Of a stretch of 64,000 nt of DNA, positions 1 to 10,277 are shown piece by piece. The stretch comes from Hirsutella rhossiliensis (Eukaryota; Ascomycota; Sordariomycetes; Hypocreales; Ophiocordycipitaceae): contig NW_025408694.1 of the NCBI RefSeq assembly GCF_020360975.1, forward strand, positions 1 through 64,000, read 5' to 3'. The translations under genes were made by a program, and so were the position numbers. The notes below the pieces were generated by a model that had not been told where the DNA came from, made no database searches, and saw only the letters and a list, made by a program, of their open reading frames with translations. How positions within the stretch are numbered: the stretch's first letter is position 1; every line of letters begins with the position of its first letter.

Positions 1-1500
1 CCTGACCAAATTACGGGACTTCCGTGCTCTGCTTGACGCAAAACCGCCTCGCGGCGGTCTTCTCGGCAGTGACTTTGCGATCGCCTCTGCATGCTTTCTC
101 CATGCGGTTTCTTCGACCGCAGACTGCTTAGGCTGAATCAGCCGGAACGTTAATGCTTCATTCGCCACTGATCTGTATCTCCGAACCGCCCCAACCTTGT
201 CTCCCGTGCTCCGTGCCCTTCTCGGGAGTTGCCCTGTATCATCTCCGCACCCCGAAACAGGCACTCCCGTTCCTACCCTCTTCTCCATCCTCGACTGACA
301 ACGAACAGGCTCCACGGTGAGCGGCCGCCTGCCTAGCTTCCCGCAGGACTGTCCGCCATGCTACTGCCTCTCGACGTCGACTAGCGTGGATTGGCAACAA
401 GCTAGAAAGTTTTGGCCCGGAGCACTTCACTTTGATAATCTCGCTTCTTGGCGTACACTATTTTTTCCGAGGAAGCTTAACGATCACTACTCATGGCCGT
501 GGCGTTTCTTCCTTATAATGCTTGCCTATGGTACCGAGGCGATGCAATACTACTACCCCTTTGTAATCCCCCATTTACCCTCCCTATGTGCGTCCACCGT
601 CCCGGCCCTCGGCTGGTCTCCACGTGCGACCTGCTACCCCAGCTTTGCCAAAGGCGGCCCTTCCATCGCCGTGCTCTCTTTTGCGCACTCCAGCGAATCC
701 CTGGCTACCGCCGACCGGCACATGGGGTGGCCGCGCCGACCGCCCGCCGCACACTTCCAACCATACTCCGGCCCTTCCAACGCCGTCCCACCCACCTTGC
801 GCATCAGTTGCTCCATCAATATCTGCCACTCCACCTCGTCGAGCAACAGCCAAAAGGCTGCCGGCGATAACATGTCCACGGTGTCCCTGCAACCGGACTA
901 CCCGGCTGTTTGCTCCTCGCCACCACCAACGTCGCATCAACGGCCTTCATAGCAAGCGACAGCCAGGATCCCCTGCCTGTCCTCTTGTAGTCGCTAGCCA
1001 CCGGAGTTTCGACTTGCAAACCCTCCTGGAGAGTTCTCGTGACCAACTGCATCCTCCTCCTCAGGTCGTCCCTATATCCGACTTCACCGTGTCCCAATAG
1101 TGGACTTACACGGTCGGCACCCGCCTCGCTCAGCCGCACGCAATGCCCATCCAACTACCGACGACCGTCAAAAAGGGACCCTGCAATACTACCATAACCT
1201 CTTTCTTTCCTTCACTCATTCGTTATTGTCGCCTTTGCTATCTACTCCATGCAACGATGACACCGAAGGGTACTGCTGGACTTTCTTTCTCCGCAGACTT
1301 ACCCACACTAACCTTACTGTTCGCCGACCTCCAACTTCTCGCGACATAGTCATCACCCCTACTCAACTTCCAACCCCCGGCTCCCTACTTCACTCACGAC
1401 CATAGAACCAGATGGTCGAGACTGTTCAAGAACCTCGCCAGCTCATTCCCGCATACCCCCGCTTCTGATCTATCACCTAGGTAGCATTCTCTGACTCTTA
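1..1500. other. Stretch with no recognisable gene
   Basis: No family could be recognised. Both strands carry short, mutually overlapping open frames in GC-rich, C-biased sequence. The most protein-like stretch is on the minus strand, roughly 1100 down to 634, where two frames read in turn (LRRRMQLVTRTLQEGLQVE, then SPAAFWLLLDEVEWQILMEQ). This could be a decayed gene broken by a frame shift, but no catalytic or structural motif is visible. No inverted ends, LTRs or intron signals were found. Confidence 0.3.
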
Positions 1501-1517
1501 TAAATGCTGGCGCCGAC

Positions 1518-2849
1518 ATGTCCATGATGGCCTTTGTCCAGCCCGGCTGCCCGGCTAGGTTCGCCTACCAGAATGAGCATCGTGTCAAAGGGCTCAACGC
1601 AGAAACCCTAGCGAGGGTCTTCCTTCCCACGCCCTCATGGCTGTCGACTCCGGAGTATGCAGCAATCCGGTCAGATACTGGCAATCCATCGACCTGCATC
1701 TTCTTCAGCCTTAATATTTCCATATACAACCAACAGATAATCTCCTCGGAATGGACCGAACAATGGTTCTTCATGGTCGGCCGTGTTCATCTTTTGCCCT
1801 GACGTGGGAAATCGAGCGACGTGATGGCTTGGAGTCGGACGATGATAACATCACAGAATACACCGTCCCCGCGCTTATAGTCCGCGATCACAGCTACCAA
1901 CCGTGAGTCTATGCTCCAAATCTCTCTGTCGCCACTGCCCTCCCTGACGATATCCATAGAATTGTCACTCGCACCTCAGCTCGGTGGATACTTTCCCAAC
2001 GATACAACCCATTGTCTCCTTCACGGGACCTGTCATCGGCTCCGGCCGCGACCTCCTGCATGGAAACTCGGCTGCGGCCCTTGACGACACCCAGCTGAGC
2101 TGCTGCGGCTTTGTCCAGCTCTCCACCTTTATTTGTCCTGGGATTCCCGGCAAACCCCTTCAAGGGCTTTCACCCTTCCAAGTTTTCGTCATCTTCCCAT
2201 TCACGCTAATCCTTGGACCTCCTATGCAAGAAGATGACCGAGAGGCGCGACAGCCAGTTCCAGTCGAACACTCTTCACCTGTACGGGCAAAATCGCCGGC
2301 TTACTGGATCACCAGATCATGAAACATGCCCCGGCTTTCGACCAAGACTATATCTTCATCGTCGTCCCCGACACGTGGACTTTCCACGACAAGGCCATGT
2401 CCGACCAGGCTTCTGCAACACAACTACTGCCGACGACACCCAAGAGCGCGGTCGGCAATCCTCGGACTATAGCGTTGCGTTGGCCAGGTTTACCTCTACG
2501 AAGAAACCCAAGGCCGCCCAAAGCCCCGCCTCCCCCACGCCGCATGCTTCTGGCCCAGTCGATCCCCTTATGCTGGCATCAAGTCGGTCATTGCCCGATC
2601 CCTACCAAACCCCAACCAAGAGACCGCGACTTTCTCCCGAAACTTCCACCATAATCACCGACTGTGACGGTCAAGACTCCCAAATCCGATACCTCCTCCT
2701 TTCTGTCCCCGGAAGACCCTGCAGAGTCAGAGACGGACACCGAACAGGTCAATCACCAAGACACATCCGCCTCTGGCTCTATCAGACCTCCCGCGTCGAT
2801 ATCTTCCCGACCACTGCGCGCCCGACGTCCGCCCAAGAATATTCTCTAA
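1518..2849 (+). pseudogene. Unrecognised decayed coding region
   Basis: I do not recognise the family. Protein-like segments follow each other on the plus strand but change frame: a part containing GLNAETLARVFLPTPSWL (from 1518), then SFALTWEIERRDGLESDDDN ending at a GTGAGT-like site near 1912, then FDQDYIFIVVPDTWTFHDKA (from 2319), then a Ser/Pro-rich tail with a basic TPTKRPR cluster and an acidic SPEDPAESETDTEQ stretch that ends in RARRPPKNIL and a stop at 2849. The hydrophilic, phosphosite-like C-terminus suggests a nuclear or TE-encoded protein, but this is inference. Either introns plus sequence errors or a true pseudogene would explain the frame changes. Confidence 0.3.
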
Positions 2850-3609
2850 ACTTTAAAGCATCAAACGAAACAATACAACATGACAACATGTCTCATCATC
2901 CTCAAAATCAACTGCCAAAGGCTCGAATAGCACATTCTCTTCTCTTCTTGTTCTCCTTTTCATGAAGACGATCAAGTCAAAACTTCCCAATATACTCCTT
3001 ATTCTGTTTATACCTACGACTTATACCGGTAGCACATGTAAATTTTCCGAGCCTTCCACTCGCCCAGACATGCATTACCCACTCACATCTCTCTTCAACC
3101 CTGCCGTCTCTCCACGCCCTTTGAGTTTGCGCCTTTTAAACAAAATCTCCCTCCAGCGGCCTAGCCTGCCTCCCCGACGCTCTGTCTCGGTTTCACTCAC
3201 GATAATGCTCTACGTCTCTCGCCGTGTCTCGTATCTCGACCTCACTCTTCTTCCTGTCTCCAATCTACTGTCGCCAACTCTCTCTCTCTCTTCTGTAGCC
3301 AACTCTTCTCCGGTTCTCTTGTCGCCAAATTTCGTTCCGAAAGGCTTCTTTGCGCGAGCCGCGGCTGGCGAGCCTTCCTCTCGTGCCTTGAGGAACGAAA
3401 GGACTTATGCCCCGCGCCGCCTCCCGACCTTTTTGGCCCCCCGGAATCCCCGCCTCTGATTGGCCGGCTTTCCCCTCCCCCCCGTATCCCGGCTTCTGGT
3501 TGGTCCACCTTGGCGCGTCCTGCCCCATTAGTCGACAATTTGCCTCTTCCGTCTTTTGGCCTCCCTCGCCCTCCTCGTTCGACCGTTCCCGCCCCCGACC
3601 TTGACGACC
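2850..3609. other. Non-coding, pyrimidine-rich stretch beside the Helitron relic
   Basis: No supported gene. The sequence is rich in C/T runs (CTCTCTCTCTCTTC near 3281). It contains the 17-mer CCTTGAGGAACGAAAGG at 3386-3402, which recurs beside the other Helitron material in this window (54939-54955 and, inverted and partial, near 62382). It lies downstream of the minus-strand Helitron helicase fragment, so it may include that element's 3' tail; I could not place a hairpin plus CTRR end. Confidence 0.35.
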
Positions 3610-4445
3610 TCAAAATCTTGTGTCTGCGGAAGGCTTCCCCCCTTCCTCCGCGGCCTCGACCTCGTCGCCGAGCCAGCGCAGCGCCTCCCGGACGGTCCTG
3701 TCGCTTAGCCCTCCAGCCTCGCCTGTGCTGCGGTCATCTCCCGGGGACCCGGTTTCCCACCAGGTCCCTCTCCGCACCTTCGACACGAGCATGATGCCGT
3801 CCAGCGTCGGGCACCGCGATAGCTGCACGTACAGGCTGTACGGGTCGCACTGCGACGGGACGGCGCGTCCGCCGACGTTGGTCGTCCTCGTGCCCGCAAC
3901 TCGAGCGCCACGCGCTCCAGCGTTCCCCTGCACCTTGTAGTCCGTGCACGCGAAGGCGGCGGCGCACGGCAGGCCCTTGCGGCTGACGTCGTTCTGCTGC
4001 CACGGTCGCTTCCGCTGACGCTGGATCCTGACGCTCATGGGCGTCAGCAGGATCGTGCCGGGCGGCATTCCGACGAAGTGGAAGTCCTTGGTCGTCTCCG
4101 ACCCCAGTATGATTGCCGCCGGCGGCCCGAAGTGGATCGCCATGCCGGCCGAGATGCGATGCCCGGGTGCGCCTTGTCGACGATGACCTCCGCCGCCGTG
4201 TAGCTGGCGCCGTTCACCAGCTTCAGGCCCTGGTGGGTGTTGCGGTTCACGACGACCGGCATCCCCGGCACGAACATGAAGACGGCCGGCACCGGGATCG
4301 CGCTGTCGTCGCCCTGGTTCAGCATCATGATGGCCTCTTCCTCGGTCGGCAGGCCGTCCTTCCACTTGTGCTCGAGAGGAAGATGCGCAGCGTCGACCGC
4401 CGCTGGGTCTGGAACGTCAGGCTCGCCTCCATGTTGAGGTTCTCC
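3610..4445 (-). pseudogene. Helitron helicase C-terminal fragment
   Basis: This is the last third of a Pif1-like (SF1B) Helitron helicase. It aligns by eye with the C-terminus of the Helitron ORF at 59427-61316 in this window: LNMEA, RIFLSS, GMPVVVNRNTHQGLKLVNGA, IHFGPPAAIILGSE, TDYKVQGNA (the DYKAQGKT motif with the K of QGK lost) and SLYVQLSRCPTLDGI. The Walker A and B part is absent. Frames shift near 4370 and 4160, so it cannot encode an active helicase. Its upstream edge is fused to gypsy protease sequence. After the helicase core the frame runs on through a hydrophilic tail to a stop at 3610. Confidence 0.8.
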
Positions 4446-5518
4446 GCTGGAACCATCTTGCTCGGATCAACTGGCGGCTTCGGTTGAAGCGCCTTTTCTA
4501 TGTCTGCCAAGCTGATCGCTTGTATCGAGAACGCGTCGCACGTCTGGCGTCTCTTTGCACGCCGGCACTCTGCCGTGAACACGGCTGCCGACACAAGTCT
4601 TGCGCTTCGAATTGCGCGTACTTTGGCGGGCTCTTCCTGCCCCACGAGGCGTATCGTCACGCCTGCTCTTCCGTGGTACACTTGCCGCTTAGCAGCGTCG
4701 TACACGACCTGGTTCCTCTCCATCCAAGGCCGGCCAAGGAACATATCCTGGCCGAGGCTTGGGACGACGTACGCAAAGGTGCGTTCGTCAAAACCGGCGG
4801 TCTCCACAACGACAGCCACAACTCCCGGCGACGTGACACTTTCTGAGGACTCCGAGAATCCCCCGATCTCTCGAGGCTTCGAATCAACGAGAGGGATCCG
4901 AAACTTCCGGACGACCGCTTCGTCAATCACGGCATAGCAGTCACATCCACTATCGACTAGGACGCGTATCGGATTGCCTCTGTTGAGCCGTGCGTTAACG
5001 AGCACGGGTCGACTATTCATACGCGGCTTGAACGCCTCCCAGTCTTGGACATCTGCCTTCGAAGGCCCCGGCGCCCGCTTTCGCACCGGGCTAGTCTTTT
5101 CCCATCGGCTCGTCATCCCCATTGATGTTGCGGCCGACTCCGAATCATCGCTAGCATCCGGCTGCTTCACCCGGGCGGCTCCTGACCGTTTTTTCTTCGC
5201 TTCGCCAGGAAAGACCAAATGAGCTGGGCATTCCGCGACGAGATGACCCTTCCGGCCGCATCGGTAACAGCGGCGCTCGTTCTTGGGCGCCGCATCTGCG
5301 TTGCGACGTTTCTTCGGCTCGTGACTTGTACGGCTGACATCTGCCATCTTGGTATCTCCGTCTGCGTCGCGGCCTCGACTATCATGGGTTGCACCACCGC
5401 TTCGAAGGGCGTTCCTTTTCTCTACACATTCTAGACCTGAGGACAGCCTTTGAAGAGATTGGACCCATTCCGAGTACGTGGAGCGAGTGGGCGCCGCGTA
5501 GACAGTTGCCAGTCGCAA
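4446..5518 (-). pseudogene. Ty3/gypsy gag C-terminus and aspartic protease, truncated
   Basis: This ORF carries a CCHC zinc knuckle (CYRCGRKGHLVAEC), a Lys/Arg linker, and a retropepsin-like domain with the active-site motif LVDSGCDCYAVID and a flap-side GGFSESSES stretch. This is the gag-protease order of fungal gypsy polyproteins. The linker before the reverse transcriptase starts (IEKALQPKPPVDPSKMVPAE), but at about 4445 the sequence switches without losing frame into Helitron helicase. No reverse transcriptase, RNase H, integrase or second LTR follows. The reading frame from 5518 stays open across the junction to 4325. Products would be capsid and processing protease of a retrotransposon; this copy cannot move by itself. 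Confidence 0.85.
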
Positions 5519-5526
5519 CTCCGGAC

Positions 5527-6203
5527 TCAGGGCGCCCTCCAGGTAGCTGATTTTGACTTCTTCCGCCAGGTGGCGCCGCCGGAATCAGCGAGTTCTTTCT
5601 CGAAGCGAGGGAGCAGTGTCGCAAAGCTTTCCTTGTCTCTTTGCCTCAAGGATCGCAATTTGTCCAGCGCGCGAGTCCTGGCGTTCGGGTCCCCGTAGCA
5701 CTCTTCCAAATATTGGAGGTACTGGTCCGGATCTGAGTCTCCACCCCTTCCTCCGGCTTCTACATACGCGATCGTCATTTGCTGAGGGGCACCCCCTAGT
5801 CGCGCGTAAATGTAGGCGAACTGGTCCGCCTTATTCCCAATTACCCTTCCGTCTACACGAAGCTTGTTCTTCATCTCGCTCAGCCAAGCGCGAAACTTGA
5901 TCGAACGCCCTCGAATCGCGGTGGGTCTGGGAGAGTCGGCCTAGTCTTCCGCAATGGTGTGTCGACCAAACGATTCAGTTCATGCAGAGGTTCCGCTCTG
6001 CTCTCCGACTCGGTCCCCAAGAGCGTTGGTCTCGAGGTCGTCAGACTGTCTTGCAGCAGTTGAATCTGCTCGCGCGTGGCGTCGCGATCGGCATCGCGGT
6101 CGGCACGCAAACCTTGCATCTGTTCAGCCATCTGGCTCATCATCTGCATGACGAGCTGGGAGGTTCGCTCCGGGGAGCTCCCGTCTGCAAGGGTTGAGTC
6201 CAT
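5527..6203 (-). pseudogene. Ty3/gypsy gag, N-terminal and central part
   Basis: The gag start is ATG at 6203, 20 bases downstream of the predicted LTR end (6223). The first part holds a coiled-coil-like segment (QMMSQMAEQMQGLRADRDAD) and PTLPDPPRFEG. After a frame shift near 5880 the capsid-like domain continues (KLRVDGRVIGNKADQFAYIY, then YLEECYGDP and SFATLLPRFEKEL). A second frame shift near 5560 leads into the knuckle-bearing ORF. The three frames over 1.9 kb show the gene is broken, or that bases were miscalled. The family assignment rests on the retrotransposon gag pattern plus the downstream knuckle and protease. Confidence 0.8.
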
Positions 6204-6222
6204 CGGTAGTGAGCTCTAGATA

Positions 6223-6459
6223 TGTAAGAGGCTGGCCCGGAGTTTACTCAACAAGCAGGTGCCTATGTGTTGTCTATCTAGAGCTAAAGAGGAAAGGAAG
6301 CTGAACTCGAGGCGAAGCCTCGAGTCCGAGCTTATATCGCCTCTTATAGAATGTTCTCGCAACTCCGGGGCCCGCGAAGCGGGGCCGGTGTTTCCATCCG
6401 AGCATGATCCACCGGACCCGGTACAACCGGGTCCACCAAGCCGGGCACAGCCCGTGACA
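6223..6459 (-). repeat. Gypsy 5' LTR (single copy)
   Basis: Read on the minus strand, the segment begins TGTCACGGGCTGTGCCCGG and ends CCTCTTACA, a plausible TG...CA LTR of 237 bp, just upstream of gag. Inside are a TATA-like TATAAGAGGCGATATAAGC and a GC-rich hairpin, CTCGAGGCTTCGCCTCGAG. There is no second copy in the window, so the ends are inferred from the terminal dinucleotides and the gag start rather than from a pair. No convincing tRNA primer-binding site follows. Confidence 0.55.
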
Positions 6460-7012
6460 AGTGGCGATGTTACTCGCAACGCCGCTGTTGCCTGCTAGGC
6501 AACCGATACTGCGTAATCACGCGACGGACCTTTCATTTGTGTATAAAGAGCTGCACAACCCCGTGCGTTCGTTCGTTCACTTCTTGTTCTTCAGATAATT
6601 CTCATTCAATTGCCTGATGCCATCTCTGACCCATGTGGAGCCAAAATGTCTGACACCCCGCATGTCTAAAATAAGCGTCGATGCTAGTACCTTGTAAGAC
6701 AGGCAGCAAGAGCACCTAGCCGAGCAGAGTCTCCGCACGTTGGCTTCGGCTTCGCATTCACGCGCAAGGTTATCCACCTGGCAGTTGCCACTAACCGCTA
6801 AGTGCCGGCTCGCAAGGCGCCGGTAACGACCACGCCGTTGCCAGTAATCGCTCGGTTGCGAGTTCCTGTCAACCAGGGGCTGCCAGTAACCTATGGGCGT
6901 CGGTTGTCGGTACCTCAAAGGGACCGGTAACCTCCGGGCGCTTAGCCATACGCTGCTAGTAACACCCATGAGAGAGGTGCCAGTAACCATTGTGGAGCAG
7001 AGTTCGGTCACC
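6460..7012. other. Intergenic stretch with GCCAGTAACC-type repeats
   Basis: No gene is supported. From about 6780 to 7005 the sequence contains at least six degenerate copies of a 10-base motif close to GCCAGTAACC. The same motif recurs outside the right inverted repeat of the pogo-like element (15480-15620). A TATA-like GTGTATAAAGAG at about 6538 precedes a pyrimidine-rich tract, but no start-bearing gene follows. Confidence 0.45.
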
Positions 7013-7095
7013 AGTACCATGCCCCACCCCTTTCGGTAACACCCACCTTTCGGTAGCGCATTAGAAAATATCCCCACCAAAACCATCAATTTCAC
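7013..7095 (+). repeat. Left inverted repeat of the pogo-like element
   Basis: The reverse complement aligns with 15365-15437. The shared core is 30 identical bases, flanked by further partial matches (GGTTTTGGTGG versus ACTTTTGGTGG; GGCATGGTA on the outer side). Confidence 0.75.
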
Positions 7096-7243
7096 TTACA
7101 CCGATTCCAGCCAGATTTGAAGATATTCACAAGCCGTCACTTGGAGTAGATAGAGGATTGATTGAATTCTACTTTTCGATGGTTGAATGTTTGTACAAGG
7201 TCTGTGGCCTGTGCGTACCTTGCACGCGAAATTACCATCCAAC

Positions 7244-10145
7244 CAGGCTTTCTAATCATACGCGTATGGTTTATATAAACCATATATTGCCCATATATTG
7301 CCAGTAAACCTATACCATACGAGATCAGTCGTATGACCATATATGGCCATACGCGGGGGAAAGTTCCTCCGAGGTTACAATTTCGGCGAAGAAAAGATCA
7401 TTCGGCGATTGATGGTTGCATGCCAACATCTCCGAGAAATATATCGGAACTACAGCAACATACTCTGTTGTTCTATTGACGTTCGGGGAAGATTCCACAA
7501 TGAAAAAGACCGAAATGACTAACTGCTCTGTGTGTATTCATCGTTACGGTAGAAATGAGTAAAGATCGCGCGACATTACAGATCATGCCTCTAATCTCGC
7601 CGAAGAAGAACAAAATCTCAGATCAGTATCGCTCAAGCGGTTCTAGGGTAACCGACGTCACATTGGACGTCACCTCCCAGAATCCCGTATAGGCAGATCG
7701 GAATAAATTGGAGCTACTAAAGACCTTGAGATATCCAGTTAGCACCTAACATTCTTCGTCACTCAGGGTTTCATGCCATTATTCATCCGGCTTTGTGCCG
7801 TTTGCGACTCTGATGACGAGTCCACCCATCTTCCGCGGGCCAGCTGACGATGACAGTTTCGTATCCGCCACAGCCATAGAGGCCTCTGGGATCCAAGACG
7901 CACAAGGCTTAGCATCGTTCGAACCTAGTACCGCGACAACTTCCAAGCGCAAAAGAATGACCACAGCGGATGCCACTTGGCAACACACACGGAAACCTCA
8001 GGATCCGAGCCTGAGCGTTGTGGGCCAAAACGGGATTTGGTGTTCTACTGCAAGTATTGCAATAACCCGTCCTATTCGACTTACGTCTCTACCACATTTC
8101 GCAACCATCTGCTGAAGATACACACGATAGACGTCGCTGGTCTTGAGTCAACCCTGGCCAAGAAAACATGTCATAACCTTCTGAAAGACGCTTTCAACAA
8201 AGCCGGAGAGGTTGATCTTGTCAAGTTTCAGGAAAGAGAAGAGCAGGTTTTGCGAAAGGCAATCAATCCGAAGGCCGCAATGGAAGCTTTGGTTCAGCTT
8301 GTCACCGTGCGAAACCTCCCATATAACTGCAATACCTGGCCTGAGTTGCATGCTTTGCTCATGGCAGCGAATTCCACTGCGGAAGGGCTGATCAGCACCT
8401 CACATGGCCACATTCAAAAGCTTTGCATGAACTCCTATGCAATCCATAAAGATATCTTACGAAAACGGCTTCAATCTTCGCCCTCCAAGCTTCACCTCTC
8501 TGCCGACGTATGGAGCGCGCCGAATCACAAAGGTTTCTCGGAATATGTGTCCAGTTCATGCAGGACGACCAAAGAAACCCTTCTCAAGCATTGCTGGCTT
8601 TACCTGAGCTTCCTGGCATCGATGGTCCCGGTAGTCACGGTGGAGGTGAACAATGGAAGCTGCTTCAACCAGTCATTGAGGACTACGGCATATCAAGTCT
8701 GCTAGGTACTTCACAGGAGACAACCACGGTTCCAATGATGTGCTTTGCCGCCTGATGAGCAGCTTTCTAGAGAGTCAAGGCATCGCATGGAATGCAAAGC
8801 ATCGACGGATCCGCTGCCATGGCCATGTGGTCAATCTTTGCGTCCAGGCTTTTCTTTCATGGACAACAAAGAGGCCGTACTCGAGGCATGTAGACAGATT
8901 GAGGAGATGGATGAAGCCGTGCGACTTGGACATGATGCAAGGGTGGAAGAAGCGGAAGGAACGTGGCTGGAGCCAACTTGGTCCGCTCGGCAAGGTGCAT
9001 AATATTGCGGTTCATATCAGAGCCAACGATTACAGGTACAACACTTTCCGTCAGCGCGCAGGGAAGGTTCTCGGGCTCGACAACGACACACGCTGGAACT
9101 CTTGGTTCCTCCTACTGGATACTGCTCTTGAAAAGGAGGAACACGTCAAGTGGTATCAAGACAAATACTACGAGACACTTGTCAATGACTATCTGGCACC
9201 TCGAGACTGGCAAGCCCTTCGAGATATAAGAAACTTCTTGCAGCCATTCTGGAGAATAACACTCCTTACTGAGGGCTATCGCTCAACACTAGACCGCACG
9301 CTCTTCACGATGGATGTCCTTCATAAACACTACCAGCAAGCTGAGAAATACAAGCTCAATCAACAACTTCTCGGCCCGGTGCTGACCAGCTGGCACGTTT
9401 TCGACAAATATTATCGGCTTTCTGACGAGACCCCGGCATACGGTGCAGCCCTGATTCTTCATCCGTCTCGAGGAAAGGCTCATATTGAGAAAAACTGGCC
9501 CAAGTCATGGCATAAAAGAACCTTCGACGCAGTGAGAAAGCTCTGGGAAGAAGAGTACATGGATCTGCCGACAATTTCTGTCACGCCTTCCAAGGTTTCA
9601 GTACTGCAACAGGACGAGTACGACTTACTCGCACAGGAACTCGATGTCATAGGCAAGGGACCAGACGCAGACGAGTACGAAGCCTTCACATCGCAGTCGC
9701 CTATTCAGATTGACGGTTCACCACTTTCCTGGTGGCATCGTGATGAACACCGTGAACGTTTCCCTCGGTTGTCCAAGATGGCGATAGACATACTCTCAAT
9801 ACCCGCCATGTCTGCGGACCCAGAGCGCACATTCTCAGGCGCAAGGCGCACTATCTCTTGGGATCGAATGCTTCTCGGAGCATCGACAGTCGAGAGAGGA
9901 GAGTGCCTGAAAAGCTGGATCCGCAGCGGCATCACGGCAGGGTTACGAATAGAGGAGGTTGAGCAATACGGGTCCGAGTCGGCCGAAGAGTGCAGTAATA
10001 ACACCCCCTTGGGCACGGGAAGTATGACCCAATGACGTCATTTCTTGTATGGGCAATATATGGTTTAGTTCACCATATGAAAATAAATCATACACCATAA
10101 ACCATACAGGTCCATATGACGTATGGCGTATGGTTAGAAAGCCTG
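7244..10145 (+). mobile_element. hAT element with 8-bp target duplication
   Basis: The ends are exact. The left end starts CAGGCTTTCTAATCATACG at 7244; the right end, read in reverse complement from 10145, starts CAGGCTTTCTAACCATACG. Both arms continue with matching AT-rich sequence (AAACCATATATTGCCCATA). The element is flanked by a perfect 8-bp direct repeat, CATCCAAC (7236-7243 and 10146-10153), the TSD length of the hAT superfamily. Length is 2902 bp. It lies just upstream of the pogo-like transposase start, within the 5' part of that element. Confidence 0.95.
7813..10035 (+). pseudogene. hAT transposase, frame-shifted
   Basis: The protein would have an N-terminal BED zinc finger (W in TTADATWQH; CKYCNNPSYSTYVSTTFRNH; HLLKIH), an RNase-H-fold catalytic region (LHLSADVWSAPNHKGF; YFTGDNHGSND; IRCHGHVVNLCVQAFL) and the C-terminal hAT dimerisation domain (FPRLSKMAIDILSIPAMSAD, ERTFSGARRTISWDRMLLG). 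Known role: cut-and-paste transposition of its own ends. Reading changes frame near 7985 (in an ACACACAC tract), near 8535 and near 8705; none of these looks like an intron. The last 1.3 kb is open. A stop at 10035 lies 110 bases before the right end. Clean ends with a broken gene fit either a non-autonomous copy or base-calling errors. Confidence 0.85.
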
Positions 10146-10277
10146 CATCCAACCCCTAATCTCCTTCCGCCTCCTGACGATGATTCTTCTCGTTATTCCT
10201 CCACCACATGACCAAAATTACCTTAAAGCGGCCTCGGGTATTTATACGGAGGATATTATGCCTAATGCGATAATTGG

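Noticed and set aside
317..1100. Overlapping plus-strand ORFs near the left end
   Set aside because: They overlap each other and minus-strand frames in C-rich sequence, lack motifs, and probably arise by composition.
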